Virus record (IMG/VR): IMGVR_UViG_3300010413_000002
Span: 64,001-122,666 of that record
Length of the DNA: 58,666 bases
Source: a virus
Reading direction: 5' to 3' (one strand)
The translations under genes and the position numbers were made by a program. The notes beneath the pieces were generated by a model. It saw only the letters and a program-made list of their open reading frames with translations. It was not told the origin of the DNA and made no database searches. How positions within the stretch are numbered: position 1 is the first letter of the stretch; each line of letters opens with the position of its first letter. Positions 55,565 through 58,666 of the stretch are shown here, piece by piece.

Positions 55565-56044
55565 TCATAAATTAAGTTCAATTTGATAATATTTATGAGT
55601 ACGTTTTAATATTTTGGAAATTTTATACATATTTAAAGTATCTATCAAACAATCTTTTCTATTTTTTAAAAATTTAATTTTTTTATATATTTTTAAAATG
55701 TAATTTGGGTCTTCATTTATTATTTTGCAATATTTAATTAGGTATTTATTATTTTTTCTAAAAAATTTTTTTGCTGATTCTCTTCCTCTTTTTCTTCTTC
55801 TGTTTATAGATTTAGAGTTTATATCTATAAGCCCTTGTGCTATTATCATTCTAAATAAATTTAAATAACATTCTATCTCTTTTGATAATGAGTTTTCAAA
55901 TTTTTCTTTATTAAAAATTTTAATTTCAAAATTTTCAACATAATTAACAAAGTATGGAATTTTTTGATATTTTATTCCATTATTTAAATAACTATATTCT
56001 TTATTTATATTTTTTATATATGTTCTTTTCAAACCATAAATCAT
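55565..56044 (-). CDS. Small phage protein, paralogue of 8062-8349 and 15085-15471
   Basis: A 159-residue basic protein. After a 70-residue variable start it carries YLNLFRMIIAQGLIDINSK, then RRRKRGRESAKKFFRKNNKY and NEDPNYILKIYKKIKFLKNR. It is the closest relative in the window of the protein at 15085-15471. The shared block of about 80 residues is probably a DNA-binding or oligomerisation unit. It starts 2 nt after the upstream DNA methyltransferase. Confidence 0.55.
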   Translation of the reverse strand: MIYGLKRTYIKNINKEYSYLNNGIKYQKIPYFVNYVENFEIKIFNKEKFENSLSKEIECYLNLFRMIIAQGLIDINSKSINRRRKRGRESAKKFFRKNNKYLIKYCKIINEDPNYILKIYKKIKFLKNRKDCLIDTLNMYKISKILKRTHKYYQIELNL

Positions 56045-56046
56045 AT

Positions 56047-57018
56047 TCAGAAATTAAAACTTTTTTGTTTCAGCTCTTCATTTAATCTGTTAATAGATAT
56101 ATCATAATAGTCTTTAAATATTTCGCAACCAATAAACTGTCTATTTTCTCGTATGCAAGCTATCGCAGTTGTTCCACTTCCTAAAAATGGGTCAAACACT
56201 AAATCATTTTTATTACTACATAACGCAATTAAATATTGCAATAATTGAACTGGTTTTACTGTTGGATGTTTGATATTAAAATCTTTATTTTTTCCAAGTT
56301 TTTGTACATTATGCGGCTTAAAACATAATAAATTTTGAGGTTTATATCCACTTAGTAATGTTACTGCTCTATTTACTTCTCTATTTTCTTTTAATAGATT
56401 ACTTCTATCTACTATATTTTCATTACAAGGTCTCCAATCATCAAATCTTTTTTGACCTTTTAAACTTTTATTTAATTGTTTTTTCAATTCTTCATCATTA
56501 ATACAAGCTAATATCATATTCTGTAAATTATCTACAAATTTCCAATTTTTAAATTCCGCAAGGCTTTTTGCAACATGTTTATAACTTCTTTTGATTTGAT
56601 TGAAATCTCTAGGCTTATCTCCTTTTAAAACTATTGAAATATTTTCGTATACCTTGCAAATATCATTTAGATAGTTAGTAATATTATTTTTATACCAAAT
56701 TATTTCTGATTTGTATTTTAAATGTTTAAAAGCATAATTATTCCATTCTGTTAAAGTTGGCTGTAATCCAAAATAAGACATAAAACAATTGTCTTTTAAA
56801 ATCCTTTCCGATTCTAAAACGAATTTTTCTATATCGATATTTGTTTCTATTTTATGTTTTAATGTATTGAAAGGAGGATCGATACAAATATAATCAATAC
56901 TTTCTTCTTGAATTTCTTTTAATAAATCAAAGCAATCGCAATTAATGATTAAAATGCTTTCGTTTTCAAAAGTTTGATATAGAAATTTATTATGTATTTT
57001 TTTTATTAATTCTTTCAT
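56047..57018 (-). CDS. DNA methyltransferase, N4-cytosine/N6-adenine type (beta class order)
   Basis: A 323-residue protein. ICIDPPFNT (catalytic motif IV, residues about 44-52) precedes HPTVKPVQLLQYLI and LVFDPFLGSGTTAIACI (SAM-binding motif I, near residue 280), the order of beta-class N6/N4 methyltransferases. A central helical region may read the target. No restriction enzyme is adjacent. It probably protects phage DNA from host restriction or regulates expression. Confidence 0.85.
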   Translation of the reverse strand: MKELIKKIHNKFLYQTFENESILIINCDCFDLLKEIQEESIDYICIDPPFNTLKHKIETNIDIEKFVLESERILKDNCFMSYFGLQPTLTEWNNYAFKHLKYKSEIIWYKNNITNYLNDICKVYENISIVLKGDKPRDFNQIKRSYKHVAKSLAEFKNWKFVDNLQNMILACINDEELKKQLNKSLKGQKRFDDWRPCNENIVDRSNLLKENREVNRAVTLLSGYKPQNLLCFKPHNVQKLGKNKDFNIKHPTVKPVQLLQYLIALCSNKNDLVFDPFLGSGTTAIACIRENRQFIGCEIFKDYYDISINRLNEELKQKSFNF

Positions 57019-57021
57019 TTA

Positions 57022-57234
57022 TTAAAATCCCATTTCTTCGTACATTTCCATAGCTGTTTTCTGTATTATAACTTCTTTATCTAAGTTTTCTATTATGAAA
57101 CTTAAATATTGCCTTTCTCCTTCTCCATATTTATTATATTTGAATAGTTTTTCATCTCTTGAATAAAGAAAATCTTCATTTTCCATTTTAAAAAAACAAA
57201 ATAAATCTTCTTTAATTATATCTTTTAATTTCAT
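57022..57234 (-). CDS. Hypothetical small protein
   Basis: A 70-residue acidic protein (IKEDLFCFFKMENEDFLYSR, then ERQYLSFIIENLDKEVI). No family is recognised. It lies between two DNA methyltransferase genes, 3 nt from one and 9 nt from the other, in one operon. Confidence 0.45.
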   Translation of the reverse strand: MKLKDIIKEDLFCFFKMENEDFLYSRDEKLFKYNKYGEGERQYLSFIIENLDKEVIIQKTAMEMYEEMGF

Positions 57235-57243
57235 AATAATCCT

Positions 57244-58158
57244 TTAATTGAACCATTTAATAATAGTATCACCTTTATATCCTTTTTCCCAAATATACCA
57301 ACAATAAGCTACCGCACTACTTGGATATTTTTCGAAATCTCCATTTTTGGCACAAGTCAATCTTGAACTTGATACCCAAATTCTTATTGGAGGATTTTCT
57401 TTAAACAATTCTTTTCTTTTTTTTCCTTCTAGAAAAGTTAATTTTAAAAACATAGCTACTTTTTTACCTTTTGGAATTATTTCTAAAGATTTCTCTACAA
57501 AAGATTGAGCTAGAGAATAGGGTGGATTAGTTATTATTGAACCATCCCATTTTTTATTAACTTTCAAAAAATCAATTCCTCCAGTACCATATCCTCTATC
57601 TATTAAATCCATGCTTACAACTTCATAACCAAATTTTTCAAGAACTTTGCTTATGTCACCCCGCCCACAACATGGCTCTAATATTTTATTATCAAAGCTT
57701 TCTAACTCTAATAAAAGTTCAGTAGCTTTATTTTCTGTTGCATAAAAATCATTTTTTTCTCTTTCTCCTTCTGAATGATTACTCGCTCCCAAACAAGTAT
57801 AGATACTATTTTTATTTCTAGTCCAATTTTTTTTAATTTGTTTTGATTCTTCTATAATATCATCTTTTTTATCAATAGAAAATTGATTTATGAATTTTAA
57901 CATTTTTAAAGCATCTTTCTCTGAATTGTATTTACAATGCACTTCAAAATCATCACAACCTTCAGATTCTCCCCATACAAACATAGTATATTTTGTTAAT
58001 GCAGGACTAAAAGCACTACAAATATAATTAGTTTTATTATCGCTATAATGCTTAATATTATCACCCCTTCTTTCTTCATTTTCAAAAATGGTTTTTAATA
58101 TTTTACCTTTTAAAGTAAGTTTATCTTCTTGTAGTTGTATGTTGTGTTGTATTTTCAT
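57244..58158 (-). CDS. DNA N6-adenine methyltransferase with extra N-terminal domain
   Basis: A 304-residue protein. Residues 1-105 (KIQHNIQLQEDKLTLKGKIL, MFVWGESEGCDDFE, KMLKFINQFSIDK) match the N-terminal domain of the protein at 50564-51613. The catalytic domain has FYATENKATELLLELESF, ILEPCCGRGDISKVLE (motif I), SIITNPPYSLAQSFVEKSLE (NPPY motif IV) and AYCWYIWEKG, as in Dam-like phage enzymes. It methylates adenine in DNA; the target is unknown. Confidence 0.82.
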   Translation of the reverse strand: MKIQHNIQLQEDKLTLKGKILKTIFENEERRGDNIKHYSDNKTNYICSAFSPALTKYTMFVWGESEGCDDFEVHCKYNSEKDALKMLKFINQFSIDKKDDIIEESKQIKKNWTRNKNSIYTCLGASNHSEGEREKNDFYATENKATELLLELESFDNKILEPCCGRGDISKVLEKFGYEVVSMDLIDRGYGTGGIDFLKVNKKWDGSIITNPPYSLAQSFVEKSLEIIPKGKKVAMFLKLTFLEGKKRKELFKENPPIRIWVSSSRLTCAKNGDFEKYPSSAVAYCWYIWEKGYKGDTIIKWFN

Positions 58159-58192
58159 TAAATTAAATATCTATAATAAAATATGTTGTGAT

Positions 58193-58225
58193 TCTTTATC
58201 TGTTTCTTTTTTTGAAAGATAAAGA
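58193..58225. other. Inverted repeat between genes
   Basis: TCTTTATC..TTTC with GAAAGATAAAGA (58203-58206 and 58193-58200 pairing with 58214-58225) closes a T7 loop. It lies between two minus-strand genes and could be a weak terminator or leader structure. Confidence 0.45.
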
Positions 58226-58278
58226 TAATGATTGTGATTAATTTTTATTTTCCTTTATTAATTAATAAATTAAAAATA

Positions 58279-58665
58279 TTAAATTTCTATTATCAAATTC
58301 GGATTAAATTCTTTATTTTCGTTTCTTCCTCTAATTGTTTCGTATCCTCTAGGATTCGATATGACTCTGCAATATCCTATTTTATAATCATTATTAGAAT
58401 GGATATGACCGTGTGTCCAAAGTATTATCGAAGGATTGTCTTTAATAAATTCTTCCATATCAGATACATAAGCACAATTTATTTCATTTCCTTTGTATTT
58501 TTTTGGAATTGATTTAGAACTGGGAGCATGATGTGTAATAACAACACATCTTTTATGTTTGTATTTATCTAATTGCCATTGTAGATTTTTTTTAGACATC
58601 AGATGTTGAATATAAGTATCTTCTGCTTTAAGAATTTTTTCTTTACATTGAATGTAGCTATAGTC
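58279..58665 (-). CDS. Metallophosphoesterase, 5' end outside the window
   Basis: The frame is open to the window edge (at least 128 residues; an internal ATG at 58599 is not the true start). CVVITHHAPSS (metal-binding GNHH-like block), NCAYVSDMEEFI, ILWTHGHIHS (GHxH block) and VISNPRGYE are the C-terminal half of calcineurin-like phosphoesterases common in phages. The substrate may be a nucleotide or RNA/DNA end. The missing N-terminus should carry the D-x-H motif. Confidence 0.75.
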   Translation of the reverse strand, partial: DYSYIQCKEKILKAEDTYIQHLMSKKNLQWQLDKYKHKRCVVITHHAPSSKSIPKKYKGNEINCAYVSDMEEFIKDNPSIILWTHGHIHSNNDYKIGYCRVISNPRGYETIRGRNENKEFNPNLIIEI

Positions 58666-58666
58666 A

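Overview
The window is the late (structural) half plus accessory regions of a strongly AT-rich, tailed double-stranded DNA phage with a contractile tail. The head is HK97-like (terminase, portal, S78-type protease, capsid). The tail and baseplate follow the Mu plan (DUF2635-like gpK, sheath gpL, tube, frameshifted chaperone, tape measure, DNA-circularisation/gpN-like, gp44 to gp48). An overlapping i-spanin/o-spanin pair implies a Gram-negative host. A clear GapR/DUF2312 homologue, a family typical of Alphaproteobacteria, points to an AT-rich alphaproteobacterium (SAR11-like or Rickettsiales-like). That host call is an inference. The standard bacterial code holds: TAA, TAG and TGA all end real genes.

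Layout. 1-3.5 kb: small accessory genes on both strands, a tRNA-Glu, a broken gene, and an I-Ssp6803I-like PD-(D/E)XK endonuclease ORF lying between two tRNA-Leu-like ends. 3.7-5.06 kb: sixteen tandem tRNA genes. 5.1-9.2 kb: zinc-finger proteins, one of them amber-interrupted, tRNA-Pro and tRNA-Met, and an RlaP-type nucleotidyltransferase. 9.3-12.7 kb (+): an unknown protein and a C5 DNA methyltransferase split by an intein at its catalytic cysteine. 12.7-15.5 kb (-): RusA-like resolvase, ClpP-like protease, tRNA-Ala, HU-like protein. 15.5-45.2 kb (+): terL, portal, neck, tail, baseplate, a fibre, then the displaced capsid module, a 1442-residue fibre and the lysis genes. 45.3-48.2 kb (+): YqeY, tRNA-Cys, Thg1-like protein, tRNA-Phe and unknown genes. 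48.2-58.7 kb (-): GapR, M15 endolysin, tRNA-Ile, three adenine/N4-type methyltransferases (one with a stop in its DPPW motif), a leucine-rich-repeat protein of unlike base composition, a Hen1-like RNA methyltransferase and a partial metallophosphoesterase.

How it fits together. By anticodon the 23 intact tRNA genes cover all 20 amino acids, including a tRNA-Ile(TAT) able to read the very common ATA codon. Alongside them are a YqeY (tRNA amidotransferase-related) protein, a Thg1-like 3'-5' polymerase, a Hen1-like RNA 3'-end methyltransferase and an RlaP-type nucleotidyltransferase. The best candidate for a novel system here is therefore a phage tRNA supply and repair kit, perhaps a defence against host tRNA-cleaving or tRNA-depleting immunity. 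The family assignments come from the sequence; the joint role is inference.

Recurrent features include an ACTTCC(C/G) element found about 50 nt before the start codon of several separate transcription units, consensus sigma70-like promoters before tRNAs and accessory genes, three paralogous small proteins, and three coding regions broken by a frameshift or an in-frame stop.
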